A stretch of 64,000 nt of DNA from Oscheius tipulae (lineage: Eukaryota; Nematoda; Chromadorea; Rhabditida; Rhabditidae), in NCBI GenBank assembly GCA_037178975.1, contig JASJZH010000004.1:3968001-4032000 (forward strand). Reading direction: 5' to 3'. The notes under the pieces are model-generated. The model saw only the letters and a list, made by a program, of their open reading frames with translations. It did no database searches and had not been told where the DNA came from. Both the position numbers and the translations under genes were made by a program. Positions 44,131 to 57,760 of this stretch are shown piece after piece. How positions within the stretch are numbered: position 1 is the stretch's first letter; each line of letters starts with the position of its first letter.

Positions 44131-45971
44131 ATCGCCTAAAATAACATTGTTTGTGTCTTTGCTCTTCTAAGTTTGGCTGCAATTGACCAGGCTTCTTCCT
44201 GCCTGCAATTAATTCTTCGTCCTCTCTGCCCAACTTCATTAGACTCGTTTCTTTCTTCTCCTTTCCAAAAATGAACAAACCACGTCTGGAGCGCGTTGGA
44301 GCGTGTCATTCCCTTTTGGTCCTTCCGCCCGTCAGATTTCCTCAGACCTTTCCATAAATCTACTCGTACAAATAAATAATTTTGCTCCCGTGCTTAATGG
44401 CTGTGGGCGATCTTTGCTCAGGACCAGAACAAGTTGCCTAATGAGTCCAAGAGAGACAATTGGCAGTGTCTCTAACCAAGAGGAGAAAGGGGTAACGAGG
44501 CGATGTTGTCAGTTACAGCATACGCGATGAATGTTTTTACCCATCTCCTTCTTTCTTCGACAGAAAGACGAACAATGGATCTCCGCTGGGACATCTTCCT
44601 AGCCTCATCCCAATTTGTTCCTATTCATTCCGGCTCCGGTCTTTTTCCTCTCTTCACCTGTCATCAGCAAACAATAATCTCCTTCGTGTCCATCCTATAT
44701 TATGCCGATCATCCCAACATTCCCTCCCACTTGATGTCTCTTTCCGAATTATTCACAACTTCGTGACAGCCATCACTCACAACTTTATCACCTACCCCCA
44801 CCTCGTCACGACTTCTTGAACTTTCCTATTAGACTTCTTGTTTGTGAGAAACCTTTCTGATGACGGCAATGGAAAACTTCTGAGAATAGACACCTAGTGG
44901 GTATGAGGAGGTACTCAGTGCAATGAATAGCAGAGCCCGGAAATGAGCCTAACTAATTCGTAGTAACGATAAGTGCGAATGTGGGAAGCCTCACTAAAGA
45001 CTAGGCATGAGACGGGATAAACGGTATCTCCAGATGTCTTCAAAAGAGTCAGTTTTCGAAGTATGCTCTCACATTTGGCGCGAGAGGAAATCGAGTGAAT
45101 ACAAGGAAATGTGCCAGAGAACTGGTGACGAATGTTCGCCTAAGTTAAGAGAAATAATCCAGTTAGGTCGCTGTTGTTTTCTCAGCCGAACTCTCTCTCC
45201 AAGGCTTCCCGCGCTCAATCCCTTCTCGATGGGAACTCTCTTATTACCCTCATCAAACCTCATTCCAGTAATCTTTTCGGAATCCCTCCGAAATTGCTTG
45301 ATAATCTGTCATCTGTCAAATGCCTTGAAATAGTCTTCTCTCCTTGTTTCTTTCTACGTCATCCGTCTCGCATATCCTCTTATCAGTGCTTTGTCTGCTC
45401 CTTCTCGTCTCTCAAATAGATCTCGTCCTAATTCAGTTAATCCAAGAGAACCTCCGTTATTATAGAGTCTGCCCATCCTCAGTTGATGTTTGTCTGAGAG
45501 AATTATTCAAATGCTTCCGAGAGTTGCGAGCACCACCATTCTCATTCATACGGAAGCTGTCTCGGCCAAGAAAAGAATTCTTCTGTGGATGGCTCGAGTT
45601 CACGCACGGATGCTGCGGATAATTCTATCAGAAGTGTTCTCTGCACCGCGTTTAATTGATCCCAGGAGTCGGAAACTCATCTATTTCTAGAGTAATCTGT
45701 TTTCAGAAGTCCCAGGTGGAAACACCTCTCATATTTATCCCGTCTCATTCCCTCTCGAAAGCCATTCCCCAGCAGAAACATTCTCCTTTCCTTTTCTCCA
45801 ATTAACATAAGTGACTATTTTGAGGTGTTCGCGGAATCACCAAGTATTGACTTCCATTCCTCACATTATCATCTTGATCTCCGTCCCCGTCTTCTATTTT
45901 AAGAACTCTCGCCGGGTTCAATACCCTCCGCGAGTTCTGATCTCTAAAATCTCTCGGATTTAGACTGGGCG
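44131..45971. other. long intergenic region upstream of the GPCR gene
   Basis: This stretch of about 1.84 kb has no coding exon chain I can support. It is rich in pyrimidine tracts and TCTC runs, and open frames are short and featureless. An imperfect hairpin lies at 45902-45938. By position it probably holds the control region of the neuropeptide-type receptor and the divergent 2H gene. Confidence 0.45.
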
Positions 45972-47494
45972 ATGGAGACGACGAGCACCGCTGTTTTGTT
46001 GGAACCACCGGAACCGATTGCTTCCGACTATGTGGAGATGATTACTCTTGTTCTGATGTTTCTTCTGGGAGCTCCTCTGAATCTGGCAGCATATACCCAG
46101 GTTCACAAGATATGTGAATAAAAATACTTGTTTTTTAGCTGACAGAACGTCCTGCCCAGAGTAGACTGGATCTACTGAAGAAACATCTGAACATTGCCGA
46201 CTTGCTAATCATTTTCATCTACATTCCGTCTAGAACTTGTTGGCTGATGACCTACTCCTGGAGAGGGGGAAACATTCTCTGCAAAATAGTCAAAATGCTC
46301 CACACTCTCGCCTTCCAGGTACAGTTTCTATCTCTCACAAAATGACTGCTTTAGTCTTCTTCCAACGTTATCGTGTGTATAGCCATTGACCGTCTCATTC
46401 AAGTTCTGCTCCCAGCCAACAACTGTCCAACCCGGGGCAAGAAACGAACAAGGACAATGTTGGGAGTGGCTTGGATCCTGGCCTTTGCGGCATCTGCTCC
46501 TCAAATGTATGTCTGGAGTGACTACCCGGCTATTCCCAAAAAGAACTGGAACCAATGTCTACAGGTAATTGTTCTATGAATAGCATAATAGCAATCTGAA
46601 GATGTGGGAGATAGACCGAATGAAAGGAATCGGAAAGGAGAGGGAAAACTTCGACTCCGAGTTCAACTACAGTCTGATTCACGTTTGTCTAGTGTTCTTC
46701 ATTCCTGCAATCATTATATTTGTAGTTCTCTTGCAAATACTGGTAGAAAGTCTCATTCAGGTCTCTTACGCAATCGTGCTCAGCTGGGTCTGGATCAACT
46801 CGAAGCCTGTCTTGCCTGTGTCTAAGTGCGGTTCGTTTGGCTGTGATACAATCGACACCCAAGTGAACACACGAACTTCAAGTAGTCTTTTGCGTCTTTT
46901 GCAACCAAACCATTCATTGTATTCTCAAACAAAAGTCCTTTCAGTCGAATGGAATCCGCTGCGTACTCTCTCCGTGTCCAAAGACAAATCCGACAAAAAG
47001 TTCCGTAGGTTGATCAATATGACATAACACTCCTGTTCAGTTCCATCTGTCCCTCCGAAAATAGTCGTTTCGTCGGATGATGGAACCGAGCCTTTGAATA
47101 CTCGTCCGTCGATCACTCCAAGTGAAGCTAGTGCTGTCTTTCGAACCAACGTCCATACAGCACAATCGTATCAAGCAAGTGTGAACAGGTACCTGCTTCC
47201 GTCTTATTCTGTAAAAAGAAAATTTGAAATCTGTAGAAAACGAGCGTTACGCGTTTCCTTCTTACTGGTAACTTCTTATATTCTCACATGGCTGCCATAC
47301 AACCTTCTGTCGCTCGTTCATCTCTTCAATCCAAGTCTCTTCCAGACTCTTTTCAGTCCAGTAGGTGTGTTTTAGAAACAAGTATCTAGATTCAGGTGTA
47401 CTTCTTCCATCAACTGATGATTCTCAACGCCGTTCTCAATCCGTATCTCTATAGTTTGTTCGGATGCACTTCCAAACCCAGAAATCGGGTCTAG
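45972..47494 (+). CDS. class A peptide GPCR, GnRH/AKH-receptor-like
   Basis: Seven membrane segments can be followed over seven exons. TM1 is MITLVLMFLLGAPLNLAAYT, then LNIADLLIIFIYIP (TM2), then the TM3 end NVIVCIAIDRLIQVL with DR of the DRY site. WILAFAASAPQMYVW is TM4, and YSLIHVCLVFFIPAIIIFVS is TM5, spliced over a 39-nt intron. A long Ser-rich third loop is followed by RVSFLLVTSYILTWLPYNLL (TM6) and NAVLNPYLYSLFG (TM7). The C-tail is very short, ending PRNRV. The APQ in TM4 and the NPYLYSLFG end fit the GnRH/AKH/corazonin receptor group (nematode GNRR). The vasopressin receptor group is an alternative. The ATG lies 8 nt after GGATTTAG. Confidence 0.85.
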
Positions 47495-47998
47495 CCAAAA
47501 GCATAAATGCAATACGGGTCCGACTTTTATATTTGTAGAAACAATGAAGAATCGAAAATAGAATCAATGTAAACCAAAGATAAGCCCGGCACGACTTCGA
47601 GATCTTTTATACTTCAAGCCTCTGAATCTAGAAAGGAGTGCGTACACCGCCAGTTCTAAGAGCCTTCGACTAACCAACCCCTCTAACAATCAGTAGAAGC
47701 ATGAAATGTTCACACATGTGTAAAAGGATTTATATTTGATTACTTCGTGCTTGAACACAACAACAATGTGTTTGCGGGGATTCAATCTACAAACAATGGG
47801 GGAAAAGATCCGTCATAATAACCCAACTCTCACAGGACAAAAATAAAACAACAACTTCGGACTTTTGGAGGGCATGAGAATAGATACATGCGCAGTCAAG
47901 ATAGAAAAGATGAAGGAGCTCTGTGCACTCAATAAATTATCACTCTATATTAAAACTGTCCTCGGACTTTTTACAATAAATAAAAAATGAGATGTAAT
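47495..47998. other. convergent intergenic region
   Basis: 504 bases between the GPCR stop (+) and the SEC61A stop (-). A-rich with several AATAAA-like hexamers on the plus strand (for example near 47842); nothing coding seen. Confidence 0.5.
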
Positions 47999-49849
<1,851 letters not shown>

Positions 49850-50468
49850 TGTTGAACTTCCGAATCAGGATCAAGCGGTGTGGTGAAAGGAAGACGCCAA
49901 CAAGAATGGGCAGCACCTAGGAAACCAACTGTTTGATGGCTTGGAAACGCCGGCAGAGCTTTGTCGTGGCTGGATGCCCGCACGAACTGCATCGCATGGG
50001 TCCCGCAACGATTTTGAAAACAGCGGGCGTTACTCGCATTTTCGAAATAAAAATAATTCTCTCTTTCGACAAGGGCCAATTTTGGATGCGCGGACACTGC
50101 ACGTCGCAGCAGACTTCGTGAGATGAGCGCAGGAAGCTCCCAGTAAAAGTTATAGAAAGAAAACAATAAAAACCAACAGCTCGAACTGCAAAAATGACAG
50201 TCGCCCGCCTCCGTTTAGCACACTCACGGGGGAAAATAAATCGTAGACCCAGGTCCCGAAACGAATTGCTGGCCAGCAGTCCTTTAATTTGAGACTCGAC
50301 GTTCTTCTCTTTTCCCAAAATTTCTTCTTCGATTTGACTATTTTCTTTCAAGTTTACACAGTTTTCGAATAGCGTTTGGCAGTTCCCTGTGCCGCTAGCT
50401 AATCTTTGTCTTTTCCGTTGAATACTGAGCTAATTTCTGATTTTCAGAGGTAATAAAATCACGACAAA
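49850..50468. promoter_or_regulatory. bidirectional promoter region between SEC61A and RPS18
   Basis: 619 bp separate two highly expressed housekeeping start codons pointing away from each other. No coding chain was found. The RPS18 side ends with CTGATTTTCAG 21 nt before its ATG. Both transcripts must start in this region. Confidence 0.55.
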
Positions 50469-51159
50469 ATGTCGCTGATTGTTCCGGAGAAGTTCCAGCA
50501 CATTCACAGGTAACATTTTGCTGCATATGATCTTCAATCGAGTTTTAGAGTGCTTAATACGAATATTGATGGTAACAGAAAGGTTCCCTTCGCCCTCACT
50601 GCCATCAAGGTATTTGCAACTTTTCTAGTGCTATTTTTATACTTCAGGGAGTAGGTCGTCGTTTTGCCTTTGTCTGCTGCCGCAAAGCTGACATTGATGT
50701 GAACAAGCGTGCTGGAGAGCTCACCGAGGAGGATTTCGAGAAGATCACCACCGTCATGCAGAACCCCTCGCAGTACAAGATCCCTAACTGGTTCCTCAAC
50801 AGACAGAAGGACTACAAGGACGGAAAGTACTCGCAGGTACATTTTACATCTCTTCGTATGTTACAAGTTTACCTCTTAAGGAGGAGATTGTACTAGCACT
50901 TACACGTTTACTCTGTTTGAAATGTATCACCAGTTTTCAAACAGGCCGTGAAAGTTTTTCCAGCTAACTAGTAAACATATTTCAGCTTCTTTCCACTGCT
51001 GTCGATAACAAGCTTCGTGAGGATCTCGAGCGTCTGAAGAAGATTCGTCTTCACCGTGGACTCCGTCACTACTGGGGACTCCGTGTTCGTGGTCAGCACA
51101 CCAAGACTACTGGTCGCAAGGGACGCACTGTCGGAGTATCCAAGAAGAAGGGAGGATAA
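50469..51159 (+). CDS. RPS18: 40S ribosomal protein S18 (uS13)
   Basis: This is the small-subunit protein at the head of the ribosome that contacts the 60S and P-site tRNA. The sequence is highly conserved: [47 protein letters not shown], then [20 protein letters not shown] with the end VSKKKGG. It has four exons and is full length by comparison with the usual 152 residues. It is convergent with MICU1, whose stop lies 146 nt away. Confidence 0.98.
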
Positions 51160-51304
51160 TTGTACCAGTTTTCGAGGTCTTGTTTTTGTTACTGCCTCGA
51201 TAAATGTTATTCATATACATTGGTGAATTCCTTAGGGTAGTCGGCATTTCAAGTTTGGCTGCACATTCGTCATCTGTTCGCCGCAAGGCAAATTTTATTA
51301 CCCA

Positions 51305-53329
51305 TTATAGCGAGAAGGGAGGTATGTGACTGTTGTTAGCTGCTCTTTTCCCACAAACTGCTACAGCTTCGAATAGACGAAAAAGTCCAGTATCTCGTGG
51401 TCTCTCCAAGCCCCGTTTCATTCTTCGCCGCATAACTGCTATCATTTCGTCGTTCGACAACATACCGTCCAAGTTGTCATCAAATAATGTGATGACAACT
51501 TCGATGAGGTGGTCCGTTAGTTCAACTTCGGCAACTTTTGATGCGACCCTGCAATATACGTCTACCTAATAGTGATTGCACACCTTTTTAATAGTTTAGC
51601 ATCGACTGGAATCCCTGCCAATCGGTAAAAATGTAGCCCAGTATGTACGTCTTCTATACGGTACAAGAATTGAAAGAATTTTCTCGTCTAAAAAGAGTAA
51701 TTTTTCACATTTAGCCTCACCTCATCTAATGTGATTCCTTTACCGCTCTTGAACTTCTTTTTGACACGCTTGAGCATTTGTTTCTGACGTTTCTCCGGCA
51801 TCTGAGCGTGAAGGAGAAGCAGACTTGCAAAGCTTTCTTCGCTGATCAGCCCATCCATGCCATCGAGTGCATCTCTGCGTGAGAACTCCATTTTCAGAAT
51901 ATCGTCGTGCAGCGAATGCTGAAATATATTACCAATGTTAGAAAGAGCTTCTACCTGGAATTCAAGGAAGCGTTCGGCCGACAGAGTGCCTTTATTATCT
52001 TCTCCAAAAAAATAGGACTCAAGTGCAGAGTTCGTCTCAACGCGGAAAGAGGAAATTGGAGTTATGTGGTCCCTATGTCGTTGACCAACGGTTGTTTGCG
52101 ACATGATCAATTGCTAAAACTTTTGTTGGCTATGGTGCACGATGGTCAAACTTGAACTTTTTCAAATTCTCTCTTGTCCAGTGAACCATCACCATTCACA
52201 TCAAAGATTTGAAAAGCAAGAACGAATTCTTCGGGCGGAGCGAAAATAACGCGAATCACATAAAAACCTGATACTCACTAGAGAGCAAAGTCATGAGAAA
52301 CAAGTAGTCGGCGAAGTTTATCAGGTTGCCTTGATTGCCCAGCCTGTAGAAGATACTTTTTGGGTCAGAGTACTGATGTCGATGTTTCTACGAAATTTTT
52401 TATTACACCTGTTTCTGGATAAACACCTCTGGGTCATACAGTTTGAAGCAGTCGAGTCCGTACCTTTTTGGCTGAGTGACACCGGGCGTGAGGCATCTTA
52501 AAAAGTCGTCGGGAGTCATAAAAACCTCGTATTTTCCGCTCCCTTCTTTGTCCATCACCTAAAAAGGATGATAAGCTTCCAAAAAAAAACTTTATCACCT
52601 TGAGAGTGGCGAAATACCTAAATATCTTGTCCGGAGTACTGTAGCTTCGAATTCTGTCTTCGTATTGAACAATTCGTCTTTCTCGAAAGCCCAATTTCTT
52701 CTTTTTCGGTTTTTCCGGTTTTTTTTCTTCCTAAAAATAGAGCATATAAAATAACGAACATTGTTTACTTCTCCTTCCGAGTTCTCAGAGTCGGATGACT
52801 CACTGGAATTGACTACTAATTGTGATGCTTCGGGTTTCAATGGCTTCGTGAGTTCGTGAAACTTTTCTTCGACCCTGAATCTAGCTGTTTTTACAATAGC
52901 AGCTAAAACTGACCACTCAAAGTTAATGAAACAAACGAGCAATATGGCGGCCGACAGGAAGTAGTTGAAGTTATATAGTTTTCTAAGAGGAGGCCAAATA
53001 TACGGACGATTCTGATAAACAGTAGACGAGTAGTGGGAATAGCCCGTTCCGGCTTTTCTAAAATGATAATTTTACAGTGAAACAGTGAGCGCAAACCTAT
53101 CGGTATAGTGCCAAACATTTCTCTTCTCTTTGCGAACGCTTCCGAAAATAGTGTACTCCTTCAAGGGATCAATTTCCACAGGCTGCAACACGATTATGTA
53201 AAGTAAATGAACAAAGTTTACGTTTGTTTCTACAGCCGACGTAGAATGTTTTCCATTCGAATAGAAATTCCATCTCTGGGCAATTAGCTGCCTACGAAAC
53301 GGCTTTGCGGAACAGACTCTGTTGATCAT
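51305..53329 (-). CDS. MICU1: mitochondrial calcium uptake protein 1 (MICU1-like)
   Basis: MICU1 is the intermembrane-space calcium sensor that gates the MCU uniporter. The N-terminus [20 protein letters not shown] looks like a presequence, followed by a candidate membrane-spanning helix near 52920. The signature [20 protein letters not shown] then [12 protein letters not shown] is present, as is the [10 protein letters not shown] region. EF-hand 1 is [14 protein letters not shown] (about 52165-52210) and EF-hand 2 is [12 protein letters not shown] (about 51452-51480); both keep the acidic ligands. The C-terminal helix [13 protein letters not shown] is conserved. The ATG is 8 nt after TGTTACAG. 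MICU1 rather than MICU2/3 is favoured by sequence, not proven. Confidence 0.93.
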
Positions 53330-53742
53330 ATGTCGATCTGTAACAGCTAGGAAGTGCCAGTCACATTACACAAGTAAAAAGAGAAGAATATTATTCCTAT
53401 GGAAAACAAACGTTTTTGCAGCGACTCTAGTCTCAATGTCTACGGCAAAGCACCCTTTTATGCACCAGAATAAACATTGTAGTTCAGAAGCAGGGAAAAC
53501 AAAGGAACAAAGGGGTCTGACATCTGTGAAACAGCCAAGTAAAACTAAAAATACGCAATTTGTCGGCATTTTCACGCAAGTTTGCGTATGTCTGTCAAAT
53601 CGGATTTACTTTTTTTCGCCTCTCAAACCGTTTTCTCTTCTAATTCTTAGCATTTTCCATTGCAAGATTGTTCTTTTCCAGCGCCGTGCCTCTCTACAAC
53701 TGGATCTCATCGTGGGTGACAGGCATTGTGGGCTGGGTCTCC

Positions 53743-55489
53743 ATGTCGTTCCTTAGAATGTTCCCCAAACGTCGTCTGAAAAGCAATCCTCCATCTGTCG
53801 AAGTAAATCGTTTTTCTTAATCGTGTCAATAGCTTACTTTAGGATATTCCGCCGGAGAATTACGCTAATTTTCATGTGATATCAGGGGATGATCCCAACT
53901 CCGAGACAATAAAACACGGTAAAACACAACAACTTCTACTCGAGTAGTTATGTTTCAGAAACCGTACCATCTTACAGAAGCGGACACAGAATTTTCACGA
54001 CTCACGATTTCCTCTTCTGCATTGGAGGATATGATGCACCTAATGGAAATGGCCTGATTCATAAGGAGGTTCGATCGTATTCTTTTTCTCACATTCTCAT
54101 TGTAGATTTGGCGCATGAACTTATTGACCAAACAATGGATTCGAATGGAGTTCGAAAATCCACAAGATTTTCCTGAAACTCTAGCTTCCTTCGCAAGTGA
54201 GCTACTTACAAATTCTAACACCCGCAATTCAGTTTGTCAAACTGGCCCGTTATCCAACAAAGTTATTCTATATGGCGGAACAAGCATTCCCTTTGGACTA
54301 ACATCTGGATCTACTCCCTATCTTCTGACTATGCTTCCGGACGGAAAAGTGAAATGCGAAAAAATTGATGCTCCCAGGGGTCCGAGAGGAGTCTACGGCC
54401 ATGTTAGTTTTTTTTTGTTGGCCCCTCAACCTCTATCTTCAGGCAATGGTCCGTTCACCGGATCCGAATGACTGCAAGTACTACGTAGTTGGAGGAACGA
54501 CAGGCCACAGTTTCTACCTCGATATTCATTGCCTCAGTCTTAATAGCAACGGCAGTCAGTTAGAGTGGAAATGGGAAGATACAGCAGAATGGGTGGGAAA
54601 AGGGCACATCGGAAAATACAGTATTTCAGAACGGAACCGGTGATCAAAACGAGCCCCAAGGTCTCTATCGTCTGGAATGCATAATAGACGATAAAAAGAT
54701 GCTGATTTTCGGCGGAGGTACACCAGACTATGTACAAGGATTTGACAAGGTACAGAGTGTCCTATTCGCGAAATTGAATTTGGTCAAATTTAGATGTACT
54801 GCTACGACTTTGAGCAAAACCGTTTCGGCATAGTTCACACAAAAGGCGATCCAAACGGCGAAGACGCAACCTATCCAGCTCCAAGAAGATGTCATTCTGT
54901 CGTTCAATATGGAAGAAAAGTTATTCTAGCTGGAGGATGCGGAATTGATGGACTCAATCAAAGTGGTGATCGATCCGTAAGTTTATTTCTTGCCGCCCAT
55001 ATCAACTTTTCAATCAGAATCAAATTTATGGTGACGTATGGATTTTCGACCTTGACTCGTATGGATGGACGAAGCATCATTCCGACCTATCCATTGCTGT
55101 TTTCTTTCATGCAGCAGCCATCACCCTCGATGGCTGCCTGTTCATACACGGAGGTGTCTGTAGTGAAACGAGCAAACATCGTACTAACACCTTACAAGCA
55201 CTGTGGATATCTCCACCCAATCTTTTACACTGGGCCTCTCAATTCGTTTATAAGGAGTTCCGCAAACATTCCCTTGATAAAGTAGGTCTCTTTGAGTTTT
55301 CACTATGGTTTTTTTTTTCAGAAGAGATCGAAGAAGCCACGCGAGGATGAAGTGGAAGAAACAGTCTCTGAATTGATTGTCAGCCGCAGTTACAAACTCT
55401 ACAATCTAGTTCTCTGTACAAGCAACAGAACTCTGACCCAACCATCTACTAAAATACTCTCTGTAAAAAATAGTTTAAAATTACAGTGA
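53743..55489 (+). CDS. KLHDC10: kelch-domain protein KLHDC10
   Basis: KLHDC10 is a substrate receptor of a CUL2 ubiquitin ligase that recognises C-terminal degrons; the fly orthologue Slim regulates ASK1. Kelch blades are visible in order: TTHDFLFCIGGYDAPNGNG, VILYGGTSIPFGL, YYVVGGTTGHSFYLDIHCL, MLIFGGGTPDYVQGF, PAPRRCHSVVQYGRKVILAG and GCLFIHGGVCSE, closely following human KLHDC10 through a C-terminal helical part. The start is uncertain: two in-frame Mets (53743 and 53758) occur, and the frame stays open upstream into WISSWVTGIVGWV after a TTTTCCAG acceptor, so a further 5' exon may exist. JAZF1-like begins 184 nt after the stop. Confidence 0.9.
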
Positions 55490-55673
55490 AAGCATTTTAT
55501 TGTATCTTATCCTAGAAGCACCTGGTGTTGATATTTTTGTGATAATAGACTGCTGTTTGCAACATTACCCGATCTCCATATAAACTATTCAGCATAGCTC
55601 TTCCACTGGTTCCTCGGCACTCCTCAAATACTTCCCTTGGCGTTTTGCATATTGGTAAATATTTTTTAGACGA

Positions 55674-57282
55674 ATGTCCTTGTCTCTCTTGAGCTACAAT
55701 CAATGTAGTTTTCCCAACTGCAGTCTCCACTTCGCTTCGACCAACGACCTTATTGCACATATCGAGTTCGCCCATATTCGTATAGTAATCAGGTCTTCTC
55801 TAAGCCATCTGGTTTCAGCACTGGTCGTTGAAGAGAACCGGAAGAAAGGACCGACGCCAGCAGTAGAAGACAGCCGTGTGACTGTTGCTCCTAACATGCC
55901 TCTCAGCTGCTTCCAACGAGTCTTTCCAACGCCCTATCGACCGATTCCCGTAAATTACCAACCTGTCAAGGTTTCTTTCAATCATTATCGACGTCGTCCT
56001 CCACGTAGGTCTCCTCAGGTTTCCTCCATTTAATCGAGTCCTAGCACCACCCATCAATATAGTTCCACAACAAACTTCGTTGACCTCTTTTGTTCTAACA
56101 TCAAAAAGGGATGAAAATCACGGAATGACGCCGGAGGACTCGGAAGAATGTGCACCCGGAGATCCAGAGATGCGTTGGAGGTGCAACTGGCTCGATTGTC
56201 CCAAGAGATTCAAAAATGGACCTGCTTTACGGTCAGTATCCATTTGTTACCTCTATATTGTCTCGCGTTTGCGGCCCTTTACGGGTCTTCTGGGTTCATA
56301 TCGAACGTTTTGCTATTTATAAATAATAGTGAGCATCTCAGAATGCACATGCGGACGGCTCATCACGCCGCCCAAATTGCCCGAACTCCGGTGGAAGAAC
56401 AGCCTTTGGCTCATCAACATTCTGCTTCGATCGCGGCTGCTCTGGAAAGTTCATCTGTAGCCAGTCCTACGAAATATGCACAGTGTGTTTAATTTACTGC
56501 TTTTCTTCACGTGTTCAGGAGCCGACCACATAAATGCGATCAATGTTCGAAGCGATATAAGACTGTACAAGGGCTGCAGAATCATGTTTCACAGGCTCAT
56601 CAGAAACTGAACGGTATTATATTATTATTAAGTTAGTGAGCAAATAAAATTAGGTTCACGAACTCCAGATACCAACTCGCAGTCTCCAGCTGCACTCGCT
56701 CAGCTGATAATCAAAAAAACCCAAGAGCATCAAAATGTTTCCGAAGTTCGTTTAATTTTGGTGGCTATTCAAAACCTTCATTGCAGCGTCAGAACTATCC
56801 TCAACAAAGTGGCCGACCACTTCCTGTATCGTTAGCTTCACAGAATTCTTCACATCAAGGACATCTCCCTGTTCGGTCTTTCCAAGTTCAATCGGGAAGA
56901 ATGCAGAGTCAGCAGGTATTCGCTGTCAGGAATTACAGTTGACCCACGTTTCAGATGCAAACAACAGGTCAGATGTTGAAACAACAGATGCAACAACAGC
57001 TAATGCAGCAACCTAATCAGCAGCAGCAACCACAACATGTACAACAACAGTCGGTCTATTCTCACTCTCAGCCGCAGCAATATGGTTCTTTGGTTCAAGA
57101 ATTGCTTAGGAATCAGTGGAGTTCAGGTATGGAACAGGCGCACAACTCTGGTTCTGCGCATCCATCAGCCTTCGGAACTGAGAATCGTAGTCGAATGGTC
57201 AACCAATCTCAGGTTTGTTTACATTTTTCTATTATTTGGATGTTTGCAGGAACAGGCTGGTGAAATCAAGCCGTTCGTTTGA
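55674..57282 (+). CDS. JAZF1: JAZF1-like C2H2 zinc-finger protein with Gln-rich C-terminus
   Basis: JAZF1 is a nuclear cofactor (of TR4 and NuA4/TIP60) with three C2H2 fingers. Finger 1 at the N-terminus reads CSFPNCSLHFASTNDLIAHI, a JAZF1 hallmark (LIxHIExxHI). Finger 2 (RCNWLDCPKRFKNGPALR, with distal His residues after an intron) and finger 3 (KCDQCSKRYKTVQGLQNHV) match the JAZF1 pair. Unlike human JAZF1, a Gln-rich tail follows (MLKQQMQQQLMQQPNQQQQ) and the protein ends GEIKPFV. The ATG is 4 nt after TTTTTTAG. One join near 55975 remains unclear. The gene lies between KLHDC10 and CPSF3 on the same strand. Confidence 0.87.
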
Positions 57283-57378
57283 CGACAGCATCATGCTATT
57301 TAGTAATACCAGTCGCTTACGCTCCTGGAGGAGCGATCCAGTACTCTTTGGAGCTGTTTGTATCTTCAAACTCGTCTT

Positions 57379-57455
57379 GTCAACTCTAATCTGGGATAAG
57401 ACTTGATAGAAAAGTTCACAAATAGTGTCAAGCATTATCCCAGATTAGAGTTGAC
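57379..57455. repeat. 77-nt near-perfect foldback (inverted repeat)
   Basis: The left arm 57379-57408 pairs with the right arm 57426-57455. The outer 21 pairs are perfect (20-nt core GTCAACTCTAATCTGGGATA), followed by a 2-nt mismatch, then about seven more pairs including one G-T wobble. The loop is 17 nt. It lies 97 nt past the JAZF1-like stop, probably in that 3' UTR or the gap before CPSF3. It could be a microRNA-type precursor, a 3' UTR structure or a small foldback element. Confidence 0.9.
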
Positions 57456-57760
57456 TTGTGTCGCAGACGGACGCTTCTTGCAAATTGTAAAGGTTCTTCT
57501 GTAATCAATCTTATGCGTCCGGAACGCTTTTTTTGTATTGTAACGGGTTATTTATTGTATTTTATCAACTTTATCATGTTCACACACTTTGTATACGTTA
57601 TCTCGCGATATTCTCACTGACATCCACTTACCCTTCATTCCAATCTCATGTATATGCTTTTTACGATAAACTTTGTTAATTATCTATTGTTCGGTAATTT
57701 TCCTAGTTTTGAGCTGAACGTATCGAGCTTTTCTTGTACTGTTCTCACCACTATTCAGAA

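Noticed and set aside
45912-45930. tRNA B-box lookalike GGGTTCAATACCC
   Set aside because: The last loop base is not a pyrimidine, the T-stem has only three pairs and no D or anticodon arm can be placed upstream.
53322-53756. Plus-strand open frame upstream of KLHDC10
   Set aside because: It has a different frame from KLHDC10 and no recognisable content; the stretch is better read as promoter or 5' leader between divergent MICU1 and KLHDC10.
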